DNA from: Bifidobacterium felsineum
GTDB taxonomy: Bacteria > Actinomycetota > Actinomycetes > Actinomycetales > Bifidobacteriaceae
NCBI RefSeq assembly: GCF_002802915.1
Contig: NZ_PEBJ01000002.1
Location: 225,174-289,173, forward strand
Reading direction: 5' to 3'
Length of the DNA: 64,000 bases
The first letter of the stretch is position 1, and the number at the start of each line of letters is the position of its first letter. Below the pieces are notes generated by a model. The model did no database searches, had not been told where the DNA came from, and saw nothing but the letters and a program-made list of their open reading frames with translations. A program made the translations under genes and the position numbers. Positions 9,143 through 19,548 of the stretch are shown piece by piece.

Positions 9143-9973
9143 ATGGCTCAGATCACTATGAGCGAAATGCTGAAGGCTGGCCTGCACTTCGGCCATCAGA
9201 CCCGTCGTTGGAACCCGAAGATGAAGCAGTTCATCCTCACCCAGCGCAACGGCATCCACATCATCAACCTGTTCAAGTCGCTCGACATGATCGACAAGGC
9301 GTACGACTTCATCAAGACCACCGTTGCTCACAACGGCACCGTGCTCTTCGTCGGCACCAAGAAGCAGGCTCAGGAAGCCATCGCCGCCCAGGCCACCCGC
9401 GTGAACATGCCGTACGTTTCCGAGCGCTGGCTCGGCGGTATGCTGACCAACTTCCAGACCGTTTCCAAGCGCGTGAACCGTCTCAAGGAACTTGAGGAGA
9501 TGGACTTCACCGACGTGCACGGTTCCGGCCTGACCAAGAAGGAACTGCTCCTGCTCGAGCGCGAGAAGGACAAGCTGAACAAGCAGCTTGGCGGTATCCG
9601 CAACATGAACCGCACCCCGTCCGCCATGTTCGTCGTCGATATCACCAAGGAATCCCTGGCTGTCGAGGAAGCTCACAAGCTGGGCATCCCGGTTGTGGCC
9701 ATCGTCGACACCAACGCCGATCCCGACGTTGTCGATTACCCGATTCCGGCCAACGATGACGCCATCCGCGGCATCGAACTGCTCACCAGCCTCATGGCTG
9801 ACGCCGTCGCCGAGGGCCTGCTGGAGCGTTCCGGCCAGGCTGCCAAGGCCGCTGACTCCGAGCAGCCGATGGCTGCTTGGGAGAAGGAGCTCCTGACCAA
9901 TGAGGCTCCCGCTGAGGCTGCTGCTCCGGCCGCCGCCGAAGCTGAAACCGCCGAGGCCCCGAAGGCTGAGTGA
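9143..9973 (+). CDS. rpsB: 30S ribosomal protein S2
   Basis: 276 residues starting [13 protein letters not shown], with the S2 signatures [12 protein letters not shown] and [14 protein letters not shown]. The C-terminus carries an Ala/Glu/Pro-rich tail of about 30 residues, common in actinobacterial S2. The upstream in-frame extension is ignored because AAAGG (9128-9132) precedes ATG 9143. It is paired with tsf, the near-universal arrangement. Confidence 0.99.
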   Translation: MAQITMSEMLKAGLHFGHQTRRWNPKMKQFILTQRNGIHIINLFKSLDMIDKAYDFIKTTVAHNGTVLFVGTKKQAQEAIAAQATRVNMPYVSERWLGGMLTNFQTVSKRVNRLKELEEMDFTDVHGSGLTKKELLLLEREKDKLNKQLGGIRNMNRTPSAMFVVDITKESLAVEEAHKLGIPVVAIVDTNADPDVVDYPIPANDDAIRGIELLTSLMADAVAEGLLERSGQAAKAADSEQPMAAWEKELLTNEAPAEAAAPAAAEAETAEAPKAE

Positions 9974-9981
9974 TGCTCTAC

Positions 9982-10019
9982 GATGGGAAGTGCCTGAACA
10001 AGCGCTTCCCATCCGTTTT
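9982..10019 (+). terminator. Hairpin between rpsB and tsf, partial terminator
   Basis: GATGGGAAG and CTTCCCATC flank an 11-12 nt loop with GC closing pairs, followed by CGTTTTG. The short U run suggests attenuation of tsf relative to rpsB rather than full termination. Confidence 0.6.
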
Positions 10020-10053
10020 GGGTAAGCAACATCTTCTTAAAGGAGAATAATCA

Positions 10054-10905
10054 ATGGCAGCAATTACCGCCGCACTGATCAAGCAGGTTCGTGAGGACAC
10101 CGGCGCCGGCATGCTCGACGTCAAGAAGGCCCTGACCGAAGCCGAAGGTGACGTGGCCCGCGCCAAGGAAATCATCCGCGCCAAGGGCATCGCCGCAGCC
10201 GGCAAGCGTGAAGGCCGCAAGGCTCAGGAAGGCACCATTGCCTCCAAGGTCGTCGAAGGCGCAGAAGGCGAGACCGGTTACGCCGTCGAGCTGAACTCCG
10301 AGACCGACTTCGTGGCCAAGACTCCGAAGTTCGTCGAGTTCGCTGACGAGGTGCTCGGCTACGCCGTCGCCGCCGAGGCCAACAATGCTGAAGAGCTGGA
10401 AGCCGCCAAGGCTGGCGACTCCACCGTGAAGGTCGCCATCGAGGAAGCCGCCGCTCTGTTCGGCGAGCACGTCAAGGTCGGCCAGTTCGCCAAGATCTCC
10501 GGCGAGCATGTCGAGATCTACGCTCACAAGAAGTCCGCTGAGATGCCGCCAAGCATCGTCGCCATGATCGCCACCGATAAGGCTGGCGCCGCTGTGGCTC
10601 ACGAAGCTGCTCTGCAGATCTCCGCTATGGGCGCCAAGTGGCTGACTCGCGAAGATGTCCCGGCTGATGTGGTCGAGTCCGAGCGTCGTGTGGCCACCGA
10701 GAAGTCCCAGGCCGAGGGCAAGCCCGAGAAGATCATTCCGAAGATCGTCGAAGGCCGTCTCAACGCTTTCTTCAAGGAAGTCGTGCTGCTCGAGCAGCCG
10801 TTCGTCAAGGATCCGTCCAAGACCGTCGGCAAGCTGTTCGAGGAAGTGGGCGGCAAGGCCACTGCCTTCGCCCGCATCGAGGTCGGCAAGGGCGAAGAGG
10901 AGTGA
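10054..10905 (+). CDS. tsf: Translation elongation factor Ts
   Basis: 283 residues; nucleotide exchange factor for EF-Tu. The N-terminal UBA-like domain with TGAGMLDVKKAL and the core ELNSETDFVAK motif are present. AAAGGAG lies 8 nt before ATG 10054. Its strong actinobacterial codon bias (GAG, AAG, GCC) fits a highly expressed gene. Confidence 0.99.
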   Translation: MAAITAALIKQVREDTGAGMLDVKKALTEAEGDVARAKEIIRAKGIAAAGKREGRKAQEGTIASKVVEGAEGETGYAVELNSETDFVAKTPKFVEFADEVLGYAVAAEANNAEELEAAKAGDSTVKVAIEEAAALFGEHVKVGQFAKISGEHVEIYAHKKSAEMPPSIVAMIATDKAGAAVAHEAALQISAMGAKWLTREDVPADVVESERRVATEKSQAEGKPEKIIPKIVEGRLNAFFKEVVLLEQPFVKDPSKTVGKLFEEVGGKATAFARIEVGKGEEE

Positions 10906-10943
10906 GCATAACGCTCATCTGATGCGCCTGTCGCATTGTTAAG

Positions 10944-10983
10944 AAACGTCATCCAAGGCGGAGTCTTTGGATGACGTTTTTTG
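10944..10983 (+). terminator. Terminator of rpsB-tsf
   Basis: AAACGTCATCCAA pairs with TTTGGATGACGTTT and runs into six T. Confidence 0.88.
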
Positions 10984-11083
10984 TTGCGCGGGTGTCGCTG
11001 CACAGGGTGTCGTTGTAAGCCGATACCCTTATCTACGGATATTTTTCAGGCACTTTTCGTGGATTCAAGGAAAGGCAACATAA

Positions 11084-11824
11084 ATGACTGAAAGCGATAA
11101 GCCGCGTAGGGTCTTGCTCAAGCTGTCCGGCGAGGCATTCGGTGGCGGCAAAGTCGGCATCGACACCCATGTGGTTCGCCGCATCGCAGAGGAAATTGTT
11201 CCTGCCGTTCAGCAGGGCGTTCAGGTCGCCATCGTGGTTGGTGGCGGTAACTTCTTCCGCGGCGCAGAACTGCAGCAGGCAGGCATCGACCGTTCCCGCG
11301 GCGATTACATGGGCATGCTCGGCACGGTGATGAACTGCCTCGCTCTGCAGGATTTCCTTGAGCAGGAAGGCCAGTCCACTCGTGTGCAGACCGCTATCAC
11401 CATGGGTCAGGTCGCTGAGCCGTACATCCCGCTGAAGGCCATTCGTCATCTCGAAAAGGGCCGCGTGGTCATCTTCGGTGCAGGTGCCGGTATGCCGTAC
11501 TTCTCCACCGACACGGTTTCCGTACAGCGTTCGTTGGAAATCCACTGCGACGAAGTGCTGATGGGCAAGAATGGCGTGGATGGCGTCTATACCGCTGACC
11601 CGCGCAAGGACCCGAACGCCAAGCGTTTCGTCACCCTGAGCTACAACCGCGCTCTGGTCGACAACCTCGCCGTCATGGATGCCTCTGCACTGTCCATGGC
11701 CCGCGACAACCGCAAGCTCATCCGAGTTTTCGGCCTCGAAGGTGCCGGCAATGTGACCCGCGCTCTTGTTGGCGACGAAATCGGCACGCTGGTCTCCACC
11801 GCCGAGTCGCGCGTGGCTGAATGA
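11084..11824 (+). CDS. pyrH: Uridylate (UMP) kinase
   Basis: 246 residues of the amino-acid-kinase fold, typical length. It phosphorylates UMP to [14 protein letters not shown] and [11 protein letters not shown] are the nucleotide-binding glycine motifs; [14 protein letters not shown] is the C-terminal ATP region. GGAAAGGCAACATAA precedes ATG 11084. It stands with frr and cdsA in the conserved translation/lipid block. Confidence 0.98.
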   Translation: MTESDKPRRVLLKLSGEAFGGGKVGIDTHVVRRIAEEIVPAVQQGVQVAIVVGGGNFFRGAELQQAGIDRSRGDYMGMLGTVMNCLALQDFLEQEGQSTRVQTAITMGQVAEPYIPLKAIRHLEKGRVVIFGAGAGMPYFSTDTVSVQRSLEIHCDEVLMGKNGVDGVYTADPRKDPNAKRFVTLSYNRALVDNLAVMDASALSMARDNRKLIRVFGLEGAGNVTRALVGDEIGTLVSTAESRVAE

Positions 11825-11894
11825 GTTTTGACGCCTACAATCGAATAACAAGCGTTCATCGAAGAACACAACCGTCCAACAACAAGGAGTGAAT

Positions 11895-12446
11895 ATGTCT
11901 CTTATCGATCAGGCCAAGGAACAGATGGCCAAGACCGTGGAAAACACGAAGGAGAACTTCTCCGGCATTCGCACCGGTCGCGCCAACCCGGCCCTGCTCA
12001 ACGGCATCATGGTCGACTACTACGGTGCACCGACCCCAATCAAGGCCGTGGCATCCATTGGCGTGCCGGAGCCGCGTACCCTCGCCGTCACCCCATTCGA
12101 TGCTTCTCAGGCAGCAGCCGTGGAGAAGGCCATCCGCAACTCCGACCTCGGCATCAGCCCGAACCGTGACGGCAACGTCATTCGCCTGACCATGCCGGAA
12201 CTCACTGAGGATCGTCGTAAGGAATACGTCAAGCTTGCCAAGGGCAAGGCCGAAGACGGCAAGGTCGCAGTGCGCAACATTCGTCGTAAGACCAAGGAAA
12301 CCATCGATAAGTCCGTCAAGGATGGCGATATGGGCGAGGATGAAGGCGATCGCCTGCTCAAGGACCTCGACAAGGTCACCAAGTCCGTCACTGATGAAAT
12401 CGATGCTCTGCTGGAAACCAAGCAGAAGGAGATCATGGAGGTCTGA
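11895..12446 (+). CDS. frr: Ribosome recycling factor
   Basis: 183 residues, the usual size. With EF-G it splits post-termination ribosomes. RTGRANPALLNG and PFDASQAAAVEKAIRNSDLG are characteristic; the long helical domain with VRNIRRKTKE follows. ATG 11895 is preferred over GTG 11889 because AAGGAG ends 6 nt before it. Confidence 0.98.
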   Translation: MSLIDQAKEQMAKTVENTKENFSGIRTGRANPALLNGIMVDYYGAPTPIKAVASIGVPEPRTLAVTPFDASQAAAVEKAIRNSDLGISPNRDGNVIRLTMPELTEDRRKEYVKLAKGKAEDGKVAVRNIRRKTKETIDKSVKDGDMGEDEGDRLLKDLDKVTKSVTDEIDALLETKQKEIMEV

Positions 12447-12470
12447 GAGGGCCATTCAGAAAGACGCATT

Positions 12471-13457
12471 ATGGAACGTAACGAACAACTGCACGAAGAG
12501 GCCGAGGAAGCTCTCGATCAGATCAACAAGAAGACCGGCCGCAATATGCCCCAAGCCATAGGCACGGCCGTGCTGCTGGTCGCCTTGATTCTGGGATGCC
12601 TGCTCCTAAGCGTTGACCTGTTCGTGCTGTTGGTCGTCGTATTCATGATTCTGGCATTATGGGAGCTTAGAGTGGATTTCGCCACGGTCGGGCTTCATAT
12701 TCCAGTGGTCATGCTGTGGATTTGCTCGGCGTTTACGCTGATCGCCACTTATTTTGCGCCTTACCATCTCATTGCGATGTCGCTCAGCGTCATCGTTTCC
12801 ATCATTCTCGTGGCCATTGCGGCAAGCGCGAAGCTGAGTTTCGGCAATCGTCTTTCTCTGGCGGTTGCCGGCAAGCTTTCCAGTACAGATGCCAGCGCAC
12901 GTCTGGAATCCTCGTTCAACCATGATGGTGGCGAACTCCATCATTCACGTTTGAGCCATGTTGCGGTATCGGTGCTCACCGTGCTGTATATTCCGCTGCT
13001 GGCCAGCTGCATTATCATCCCTTTGACGTTTAACGGCCACCCGGTAGCCCATGCCATCATGCTCGTCTTTCTGCCGGCCCTTTCGGATACCGGCGGCTTG
13101 TTCGCGGGAGCATGGCTCGGCAAACACAAGCTCAGCCCGCGCATTTCACCGAAGAAATCCGTGGAAGGTCTGATTGGATCGATGCTGTTCGCCATGATCG
13201 GTGCTTTCGCCGTGTTTGCCTGTACCTATGATTCCGCTACTTGGGCGAGTCGCTGGTGGGTTCCGATTATCGCCGGCGTATTGATTGGCGCAGTTGGCAC
13301 ATTCGGCGATTTATGCGCTTCCATGCTTAAGCGTGATATCGGCATTAAGGACATGGGCCACCTGCTTAAAGGCCATGGTGGCGTGATGGATCGCGTGGAT
13401 TCCATTCTGATGAGTGCTCCGTTCACCTGCGCATTGCTATGGGTTACTGGCCTGTAG
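12471..13457 (+). CDS. cdsA: Phosphatidate cytidylyltransferase (CDP-diacylglycerol synthase)
   Basis: 328 residues with a 25-residue charged N-terminus and about eight membrane segments. It makes CDP-diacylglycerol, the precursor used by PgsA-type enzymes (one lies at 28.7 kb). The family signature is complete near the C-terminus: SMLKRDIGIKDMG then HGGVMDRVDS. It begins 24 nt after frr. No strong Shine-Dalgarno sequence is seen. Confidence 0.95.
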   Translation: MERNEQLHEEAEEALDQINKKTGRNMPQAIGTAVLLVALILGCLLLSVDLFVLLVVVFMILALWELRVDFATVGLHIPVVMLWICSAFTLIATYFAPYHLIAMSLSVIVSIILVAIAASAKLSFGNRLSLAVAGKLSSTDASARLESSFNHDGGELHHSRLSHVAVSVLTVLYIPLLASCIIIPLTFNGHPVAHAIMLVFLPALSDTGGLFAGAWLGKHKLSPRISPKKSVEGLIGSMLFAMIGAFAVFACTYDSATWASRWWVPIIAGVLIGAVGTFGDLCASMLKRDIGIKDMGHLLKGHGGVMDRVDSILMSAPFTCALLWVTGL

Positions 13458-13590
13458 ACAGACAGTCGTTCGTTGCAACGAATCATGATGATGGCGTCTT
13501 ACTCAAGAAAGGTGAGACGCCATCGCTGTTACGATGTGGCAACGCACATCGCCGTGAACTTCTATTTGATTGATGAGAGTGAAGCAGCAT

Positions 13591-14760
13591 ATGACTACGC
13601 ATGACACTGATACTCCGGAAACCGGCATCACGCCCGGCGGCACTTCCGGTGCTTTCCGCGATGTGCTTTCTAAAGATCACGCTCGTCGAGGCAAGCCGCC
13701 GCTGCATTTCGTCGATATGACGCCTGAAGAACGAATCGTCAAAGCGGCCGAATTGGGTCTGCCGAAATTCCGTGCCAAGCAGCTGGCCAATCATTATTAC
13801 GGCCATTTCGATGTGAACGCTGCGGAATTCACTGATTTTCCGGCAGCCAAGCGCGCTGAGGCCGCCGAAGCGTTCTTCCCGCAACTCATCACCGAAGTCA
13901 CCCGACAGGTGGCCGATCAGGGAACCACAATCAAGACGTTGTGGAGACTATTCGATGGATCGCTGATCGAATCCGTACTGATGCGGTATCCGACCCGCAC
14001 CACGCTTTGCATCTCCTCACAGGTGGGTTGCGGCATGGGATGCCCATTCTGCGCAACCGGCAAGCTTGGCCTTACCCGCAACATGTCCGCCGGTGAGATT
14101 GTGGAACAGGTGCGAGTGGCCGCGAAAATGATGCGTGACGGTGAAGTCGCCGGTGGGGAAGGCCGCCTGAGCAACATCGTGTTCATGGGCATGGGAGAGC
14201 CCATGGGCAACTATAAATCCGTGCTGTCCGCCGTCCGGCAAATATCCGCCATGCCTCCTGAGGGCTTTGGCATCTCGGCGCGAAACATCACCGTCTCCAC
14301 CGTGGGCGTAGTGCCCGGCATCAAGAAACTCACGGCCGAAGGCATTCCGGTGCGTCTCGCCGTCTCCCTGCACGCGCCGAGCGATGAGCTGCGTGACGAA
14401 CTGGTGCCGATGAACAAACGCTTCAATACCACCCAGGTGTTGGATGCCGCCCACGATTACTGGCTCGCCTCGAAACGACGCGTCAGCATTGAATACGCAT
14501 TGATGCGCGGTATCAACGATCAGGCTGAACATGCCCGCCTGCTGGCGAAACGTCTGAATCATTATGGCGATAATTGGGCCCATGTGAATCCGATTCCGCT
14601 CAACCCAATCGAGGGGTCCAAGTGGACGGCCTCGAAGCCTGAAGACGAGCGTCGTTTCTTGGAAATCCTGCATGATGCCGGTATCACCGCCACATTGCGC
14701 GACACGCGCGGTCAGGATATTGATGGCGCCTGCGGCCAGCTGGCAGCCAAGGAACGCTAA
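13591..14760 (+). CDS. rlmN: 23S rRNA (A2503)/tRNA (A37) C2-methyltransferase RlmN
   Basis: A radical SAM enzyme of about 389 residues. The iron-sulfur motif is CGMGCPFCATG (CxxxCxxC), MGMGEPMGN is the SAM-binding GEP motif, and a C-terminal cysteine (DGACGQL) fits the catalytic mono-methyl cysteine. Possible starts are ATG 13573, GTG 13579 and ATG 13591; none has a strong ribosome-binding site, and 13591 begins the sequence MTTHDTD. Confidence 0.95.
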   Translation: MTTHDTDTPETGITPGGTSGAFRDVLSKDHARRGKPPLHFVDMTPEERIVKAAELGLPKFRAKQLANHYYGHFDVNAAEFTDFPAAKRAEAAEAFFPQLITEVTRQVADQGTTIKTLWRLFDGSLIESVLMRYPTRTTLCISSQVGCGMGCPFCATGKLGLTRNMSAGEIVEQVRVAAKMMRDGEVAGGEGRLSNIVFMGMGEPMGNYKSVLSAVRQISAMPPEGFGISARNITVSTVGVVPGIKKLTAEGIPVRLAVSLHAPSDELRDELVPMNKRFNTTQVLDAAHDYWLASKRRVSIEYALMRGINDQAEHARLLAKRLNHYGDNWAHVNPIPLNPIEGSKWTASKPEDERRFLEILHDAGITATLRDTRGQDIDGACGQLAAKER

Positions 14761-14777
14761 GACAGTATTTTGCAGTC

Positions 14778-14817
14778 GGCCTCAACCTTGAATCACTAAG
14801 GTTGAGGCCTATTTTTT
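14778..14817 (+). terminator. Terminator of rlmN
   Basis: GGCCTCAACCTT and AAGGTTGAGGCC form a 12-bp stem followed by TATTTTTT. Confidence 0.9.
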
Positions 14818-14944
14818 GATTAACGGCAGTCCATTGATGCTCCGTCGGCCCGTTCTCATATTGCAGAAACATGATGTACGCATGACATGGGAAGTAGGTA
14901 GGCTGAAGGACTGTAGCAATCGAAACCGAACAGGGGAGTGAAGC

Positions 14945-15715
14945 ATGTCGCTGGCGGTACGAGTCATCCCGTGCCTGGACGTGGACAACGGTCGCGTGGT
15001 GAAAGGTGTGCATTTCGAGAACCTGAAGGATGCCGGCGACCCGGTGGAACTGGCGGCTGAATACTACCGTCAGGGCGCCGATGAGCTCACCTTCCTGGAT
15101 GTCACCGCATCCAGCTCGCATCGCAACACCATGATCGACGTGGTTTCCCGCACCGCCGAACAGGTGTTCATTCCGATGACGGTCGGCGGTGGCGTTCGTA
15201 CACCTGAAGACGTCGACTCATTGCTGCGTTGCGGTGCAGACAAGGTCGGTGTTAATACCGCTGCCATCAATGATCCCTCGCTGATCAGCCGTGTGGCCGA
15301 ACGATTCGGCAATCAGGTGTTGGTGCTTTCCGTGGATGCGCGCCGTGAAAAGGGCGAACAGCATACGCAATCCGGTTTCGAAGTGACCACGATGGGTGGC
15401 CGCAAATCCACCGGCATTGATGCGATTTGGTGGGTTAAGCGTGCCGAAGAACTTGGTGCCGGTGAGATTCTGCTCAACTCCATGGATGCGGATGGCACCC
15501 AGCAAGGCTTTGACCTTGAAATGATCCGTGAGGTCCGTAAGGAAGTCAAGATTCCGATTATCGCTTCTGGTGGCGCCGGCAAGGTGGAGGATTTTCCGCC
15601 GGCGATTGAAGCCGGAGCCAATGCGGTTCTGGCCGCTTCGGTATTCCATTACGGCATCATGACCATCGCGGATGTCAAGGCCGAGCTGAAAAAACACGGT
15701 TACACCGTGCGGTGA
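14945..15715 (+). CDS. hisF: Imidazole glycerol phosphate synthase, cyclase subunit HisF
   Basis: 256-residue TIM barrel. With HisH it makes IGP and AICAR. The catalytic aspartates are seen in [13 protein letters not shown] and VLSVDARR, and the phosphate sites in [10 protein letters not shown] and [16 protein letters not shown] lies 6-11 nt before ATG 14945. HisH and HisA are not in the window, so the his genes are dispersed. AICAR made here feeds PurH (47.8 kb). Confidence 0.98.
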   Translation: MSLAVRVIPCLDVDNGRVVKGVHFENLKDAGDPVELAAEYYRQGADELTFLDVTASSSHRNTMIDVVSRTAEQVFIPMTVGGGVRTPEDVDSLLRCGADKVGVNTAAINDPSLISRVAERFGNQVLVLSVDARREKGEQHTQSGFEVTTMGGRKSTGIDAIWWVKRAEELGAGEILLNSMDADGTQQGFDLEMIREVRKEVKIPIIASGGAGKVEDFPPAIEAGANAVLAASVFHYGIMTIADVKAELKKHGYTVR

Positions 15716-15806
15716 TAACGTAGCACAAGCGGTTTGGGACTCTGAGGCTCGGCCAATGGGCTGGCCACGTAAAAGATGCAGACGCATCAAAGGCAGATAG
15801 GTAAGC

Positions 15807-16214
15807 ATGACTGATATCACGTACGATAATGCAACCGAACTTGATCCACGCATCGCTTCGCGATTGAAGCGTGATGCCAAAGGCTTGGTCGCCGCGGTAA
15901 TCCAGCAGTACGACACCCATGAGGTGTTGATGGTCGGTTACATGAATGATGAGGCGCTCCGCAGAACGCTGACTACTGGCCGTGTGACATTCTGGTCCCG
16001 CTCCCGTCAGGAATACTGGCGAAAGGGTGACACCTCCGGTCATGTGCAGTATGTGAAAGGCGTGTCTCTTGATTGCGATGGTGACGCATTATTGGTTGAA
16101 GTCGACCAGGTTGGCGCCGCATGCCATACCGGCAAACGTAGTTGCTTCCTTGAGGGCGGCCCATTGCCGGTAGTCGAAGGACATCGTCCCGCTGAACAGG
16201 GGAAAGAGGACTGA
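15807..16214 (+). CDS. hisI: Phosphoribosyl-AMP cyclohydrolase
   Basis: 135 residues, a stand-alone HisI not fused to HisE (which is separate at 27.4 kb). Zinc/magnesium site residues are visible in [15 protein letters not shown] and the cysteines of [18 protein letters not shown] precedes ATG 15807. It is followed after 3 nt by trpE, so the two are almost certainly co-transcribed. Confidence 0.97.
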   Translation: MTDITYDNATELDPRIASRLKRDAKGLVAAVIQQYDTHEVLMVGYMNDEALRRTLTTGRVTFWSRSRQEYWRKGDTSGHVQYVKGVSLDCDGDALLVEVDQVGAACHTGKRSCFLEGGPLPVVEGHRPAEQGKED

Positions 16215-16217
16215 CTG

Positions 16218-17774
16218 ATGAGCGAATGCAGCGTCAAGCACCTGAAGTGGGGAGCCACATGGCCCAGCCGCGAACAATTCCATGAATTGGCCGATCAGGG
16301 GTACCGTGTGATTCCTATTGTCCGTCGCTTACTTGCCGATTCCCTGACTCCGGTTGGCTTCTACGAGCGTCTAGCCGGTGGCCGTAGCGGCACCTTCATC
16401 CTTGAATCCGCTGAGTTTGGCGGCAGTTGGAGCCGCTATAGCTTTATTGGCGTCAACTCGATGGCGCAGCTTCGCTCCAACAATGGGCAGGCCGATTGGC
16501 TCGGCAAAGTGCCGGTTGGTGTTCCCACCGAAGGCGATGTTGTCGAAGTTGCACATGCAGCGTTGAAAACCCTGAAAGCCCCACACGTAGAAGGTCTGCC
16601 GAACCTGACTTCTGGCTTGGTCGGTACGGTCGGTTGGGATGCCATCCGTCACTGGGAGCCAACCTTGCGCGCCAAGGCGCCGAACGAGACCGGCCAGCCG
16701 GAGACTGTGCTGGCGTTGGCCACCGATATTGCCGTGGTCGATCACGTTTCCGGATCGGTTTGGCTCATTGCAAACGCCGTCAACGTGGATAACAAGCCCA
16801 CCCGCGCCGACAACGCCTACAACGAGGCCGTGGCGCGCCTTGACCAGATGCAGCGCGATGCGGCCACGCCAACGCCGGGCGAAGCTCGCGTCAACGTGCT
16901 GGACGAATCCGTTCCCCAACCGGAATTGCGGTTCCGCACGGAGAAGAGCCACTATGAGCATGCGGTCGAGGAAGCCAAGCGTCACATCATTGATGGCGAC
17001 GTGTTCCAGGTGGTTATCTCCCAGCGCCTCGACATCGATTCTCCTGCCGACCCGTTTGACGTCTACCGTGTGCTGCGCACACTGAATCCAAGCCCATACA
17101 TGTATTTCATGGCGTTGACCGATGCCGAAGGACGTGACTTCAACGTGATTGGCTCCAGCCCGGAAACCCTGATCAAGGTGGACAACGGCCATGCCATGAC
17201 CTTCCCGATTGCCGGCTCCCGCCCGCGCGGCGCCACCCCGGAGGAAGACGAGAAACTCGCCAAGGAACTGCTCGCTGATCCGAAGGAACGCAGCGAACAT
17301 ATCATGCTCGTGGATTTGTCCCGCAACGATTTGAGCAAGGTATGCGTGCCGCAATCCGTGGATGTCGTGCAGCTCATGGATATCAAGCGCTTCAGCCATA
17401 TCATGCACATCTGTTCAACGGTCACCGGTAAGGTCGATCCGTCGCTGACCGCCTTCGACGTGTTCAAGTCCGCATTCCCGGCTGGTACGCTTTCCGGCGC
17501 ACCGAAGCCACGTGCAGTGGAGATCATCGACGAGCTTGAACCCGCGGATCGTGGCATTTACGGCGGCACGGTCGGTTACTTCGATTTCTCCGGCAACATG
17601 GATATGGCCATCGCCATTCGCACCGCGTTCCTGCGCGACCATGAGGCAAGCGTGCAGGCCGGCGCCGGCATTGTGCTTGACTCCGTGCCTGCAAATGAAT
17701 GGCAGGAGACCCGCAACAAAGCAGAAGCCAGCGTCGAAGCCGTGCAGATTGCAGCCCAGCTGCGCGAACTGTAA
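16218..17774 (+). CDS. trpE: Anthranilate synthase component I
   Basis: 518 residues. It converts chorismate to anthranilate using ammonia from TrpG. The N-terminal feedback region carries FILESAEFGGSWSRYSF, matching the tryptophan-binding LES motif. The catalytic half has VISQRLD, IGSSPETLIK, GSRPRGATPEED, GTLSGAPKPRAVEIIDELE and RGIYGGTVGY. Unlike most trpE genes it is in a histidine gene cluster with no leader peptide or attenuator, 3 nt after hisI. TrpG and TrpD are absent from the window. Confidence 0.97.
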   Translation: MSECSVKHLKWGATWPSREQFHELADQGYRVIPIVRRLLADSLTPVGFYERLAGGRSGTFILESAEFGGSWSRYSFIGVNSMAQLRSNNGQADWLGKVPVGVPTEGDVVEVAHAALKTLKAPHVEGLPNLTSGLVGTVGWDAIRHWEPTLRAKAPNETGQPETVLALATDIAVVDHVSGSVWLIANAVNVDNKPTRADNAYNEAVARLDQMQRDAATPTPGEARVNVLDESVPQPELRFRTEKSHYEHAVEEAKRHIIDGDVFQVVISQRLDIDSPADPFDVYRVLRTLNPSPYMYFMALTDAEGRDFNVIGSSPETLIKVDNGHAMTFPIAGSRPRGATPEEDEKLAKELLADPKERSEHIMLVDLSRNDLSKVCVPQSVDVVQLMDIKRFSHIMHICSTVTGKVDPSLTAFDVFKSAFPAGTLSGAPKPRAVEIIDELEPADRGIYGGTVGYFDFSGNMDMAIAIRTAFLRDHEASVQAGAGIVLDSVPANEWQETRNKAEASVEAVQIAAQLREL

Positions 17775-17818
17775 TTCAAGTTGGCAATGTTGTTCTGACA
17801 TTCCTGAATTGGAAAGAG

Positions 17819-17862
17819 CATGCGGCTGTTCCACTATTGTGGGTGAAACAGCCGCATTTGCA
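17819..17862 (+). terminator. Terminator after trpE
   Basis: ATGCGGCTGTT pairs with AACAGCCGCAT across a 16-nt loop, followed by TTGCAT. It lies between convergent genes (trpE and the permease); the U run is weak. Confidence 0.6.
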
Positions 17863-17926
17863 TATCGCTGAGTCAGCTCATAGCATTCATCACAGTCCGT
17901 TGACATTCACGCTGGAATAATCGGAC

Positions 17927-19330
17927 CTACTTCGACTCTTTTCTATGCTTACGTTCCAGCAGATAGTAACCTGCGTAACAGCAGATCACGAATGGAATCA
18001 TGCAGTACAGTGTGCTGCGCTGTGTTTCATCCAACACAACCAACACGAGTGCGCCAATGCACATCACAATCGCTAACCAGGGGAGTACTGGGTATCCTGG
18101 TGCCTTATAGCCGAGCTCGTCGACGGTATGGCCGGAAGCCACCCATTCGCGGCGGAATCGGATATGACACACGCATACGGAGAACCACACCACCAGCGTC
18201 GCCAAACCGGAAACGGCCACCAGCACCAGATACACGGTGGATGCGGCGATTACCGAAGACAGCAGAGCCAACAGCGAACCGGCCATGCTGAACAGCACCG
18301 CCCACACCGGTACGCCATGGAAATTCGTTTTGGCGAATCGTGCGGGAATCAGGTGCTCCTTGGCCAGTGACCACACCATACGTGAGCACACATACAAGCC
18401 GGAATTCGCTGCCGAGAGCACGGCCGTCAACACTACAAAATTCATCACATCGCCAGCGAACGGCATGCCGATGGACTGGAATACCAGCACGAACGGACTG
18501 GTCTCCACGCCGGCCTGGTGCCAAGGAATCAGTGCAGCCATCACCAGAATCGAACCAATGAAGAACATCGCAAGACGGAACACCGTGGTGTGCACGGCCT
18601 TCGGAATCGCCTTGCCGGGATCCTTCGTCTCGCCGGCGGCGACGCCCACCACCTCAGTGCCGGAGAACGCAAACACCACCGTAAGCAGTGTGGCGAACAC
18701 AGGGGCGATGCCATTTGGGAACCATCCGTCGGCAACGAAGTTGGTGAATAAAGGAGCCTCTGTCTGCCCGGTAATTGGAATCGCTCCGAAAATAGCCAAC
18801 AAGCCGATCACGATGAAAGCCACGATGGCGAACACCTTGATGGACGCAAACCAGAATTCCGCTTCGCCATACAAACGGACGGACAGGATATTCAGCACGA
18901 ACACCACGGCGATGAATGCAGCCGACCATATCCATGCCGGCGAATGCGGGAACCACCGTTGCATGAGCAGTCCGGCCGCCGTGAACTCACTGGCCAGTGC
19001 CACTGCCCAGTTCAGCCAATACAGAATCGCGATGGTGAATGCAGTGCCGGGACCAATGAAGCGCTTCGCATACATGTGGAAGCTGCCGGCATATGGCATG
19101 GCCACGGACAGTTCGCCGAGCGACACCATCACGCAATATACCAAAAGCGAGCCGACTGCATACGCCAGAATCGCACCGAGAGGTCCAGCTTGATGAATCG
19201 TATAACCGGAACTGACGAACAGACCGGTGCCGATGACGCCGCCGAGGGAAATCATCGTCAGATGGCGTGACTCCATTTTTCGTTCAAGACCGGTTTCCTC
19301 GGTGGATTTGCCTGTGCCGGCGTCCGCCAT
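17927..19330 (-). CDS. Amino acid permease, APC family (LysP/GabP-like)
   Basis: 467 residues with about 12 membrane segments. The first helix region LTMISLGGVIGTGLFVSSG is the APC signature for substrate and sodium/proton coupling; FSGTEVVGVAAGETKDP is the conserved helix 6 loop of the amino acid transporter (AAT) branch. Overall it looks most like lysine-specific permeases, but substrate cannot be fixed from sequence. AAAGGAG 9 nt before ATG 19330 supports the start. It is monocistronic. Confidence 0.9.
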   Translation of the reverse strand: MADAGTGKSTEETGLERKMESRHLTMISLGGVIGTGLFVSSGYTIHQAGPLGAILAYAVGSLLVYCVMVSLGELSVAMPYAGSFHMYAKRFIGPGTAFTIAILYWLNWAVALASEFTAAGLLMQRWFPHSPAWIWSAAFIAVVFVLNILSVRLYGEAEFWFASIKVFAIVAFIVIGLLAIFGAIPITGQTEAPLFTNFVADGWFPNGIAPVFATLLTVVFAFSGTEVVGVAAGETKDPGKAIPKAVHTTVFRLAMFFIGSILVMAALIPWHQAGVETSPFVLVFQSIGMPFAGDVMNFVVLTAVLSAANSGLYVCSRMVWSLAKEHLIPARFAKTNFHGVPVWAVLFSMAGSLLALLSSVIAASTVYLVLVAVSGLATLVVWFSVCVCHIRFRREWVASGHTVDELGYKAPGYPVLPWLAIVMCIGALVLVVLDETQRSTLYCMIPFVICCYAGYYLLERKHRKESK

Positions 19331-19548
19331 GCTGGGCTCCTTTATGGTTGTGCACGGCGTGACCGTGCCGAAATAGTGCCGAATATCACATCATACCGGT
19401 TGATATGGCAAAACGATGTGGATGCATGGCGCAGCCTTTGGTTTATAAGACTATTTGAGGTATCAAACGCATATAGTGACGAGTGACGAACAAGTATAAC
19501 AAGCGATGGTGATACAGGGTCGCATGATGGCTGGTAAAGAGGGCTTAC

